A stretch of DNA of 14,094 nt from JAUSPI01 sp964454305 (GTDB taxonomy: Bacteria; Desulfobacterota; Syntrophia; Syntrophales; JADFWA01): positions 1 to 14,094 of the forward strand of contig CAYVXX010000055.1 in assembly GCA_964454305.1 (NCBI GenBank), written 5' to 3'. The translations under genes and the position numbers were made by a program. Below, piece after piece: positions 13,922-14,094 of this stretch (positions are counted from its first letter, which is position 1; each line of letters starts with the position of its first letter). The notes under the pieces are model-generated. The model was not told the origin of the DNA, ran no database searches, and saw nothing but the letters and a program-made list of their open reading frames with translations.

Positions 13922-14094
13922 AAAAATCAGCTCATCCGTATAATGGCGATCATAATCATCTAACAAAGGTATTGAACCGTTGCAAGAAGTTTATTTTTCG
14001 TCCGTCCGTCTGTCTGCCGCTATGGGAATCTTCCAACATGGGGGTCAGGTCTTGCTTTTTGCCATCATGTGTGATACCTGTTCTTCATGGCACG
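13922..14094. other. Upstream region of xseA with no intact gene
   Basis: 173 bases without a convincing reading frame. A short tetranucleotide run GTCC-GTCC-GTCT-GTCT lies at 14000-14015. Read on the minus strand, a possible -35 TTGCAA with a poor -10 partner TAGATG 17 bases on can be found just upstream of xseA, too weak to annotate as a promoter. From 14094 to 14045 the minus strand reads a short frame ending SHMMAKSKT and a stop, possibly the edge of a degraded transposase. Confidence 0.4.

Noticed and set aside
13950..13985. Sigma-70 promoter for xseA (TTGCAA, 17 bases, TAGATG)
   Set aside because: The -10 match is poor and no alternative is better; not enough to annotate.

Overview
The window reads as a bacterial chromosome segment, most likely from an anaerobic member of the Desulfobacterota (former Deltaproteobacteria). 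I infer this from several things seen together: a two-cluster clostridial-type ferredoxin, Shine-Dalgarno-led genes with some GTG and TTG starts, a Gram-negative style lipoprotein signal, a complete MEP isoprenoid pathway segment, and intergenic palindromic repeats of kinds I associate with that group. The taxonomic call is inference. All thirteen genes lie on the minus strand, so transcription runs from high to low coordinates.

Upstream block (13921 down to 6077). xseA and xseB (exonuclease VII) are followed by ispA (farnesyl diphosphate synthase, GTG start inside the end of xseB), dxs (DXP synthase, GTG start), a TlyA-type rRNA methyltransferase coupled to dxs by an ATGA overlap, a 574-residue protein in which a complete IspH is fused to a UbiA-like membrane prenyltransferase, and a small lipoprotein of unknown function. 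The order xseA-xseB-ispA-dxs-tlyA is a widely conserved housekeeping order. The block puts the first and last enzymes of the MEP pathway (Dxs, IspH), the prenyl chain elongase (IspA) and a candidate prenyl acceptor enzyme (UbiA domain) in one apparent transcription unit.

Downstream block (5907 down to 50). A small ferredoxin is followed by tmk, holB, ricT (PSP1 domain), metG and metF. The tmk-holB-ricT-metG order resembles the Bacillus tmk/holB/yaaT/metS neighbourhood. It joins nucleotide supply, clamp loading, an Fe-S regulatory protein, methionine charging and methyl-folate production.

Between genes. No gap exceeds 300 bases, but nearly every larger gap is occupied by palindromic DNA of several unrelated designs. 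These are GC-rich REP-like hairpins with a two-base loop (15-34, 5995-6018, 6041-6064), a string of five stem-loops between holB and ricT (3760-3926), an inverted array of 7-base repeats exactly filling the tlyA-ispH gap (8451-8575), and a roughly 178-base foldback between ispA and dxs (11238-11415). The extreme upstream end (13922-14094) holds no intact gene.

The most notable item is the IspH-UbiA fusion, followed by the heptamer array that directly abuts its start codon. The rest is conserved housekeeping content. I saw no CRISPR array, tRNA, rRNA, phage or defence system.
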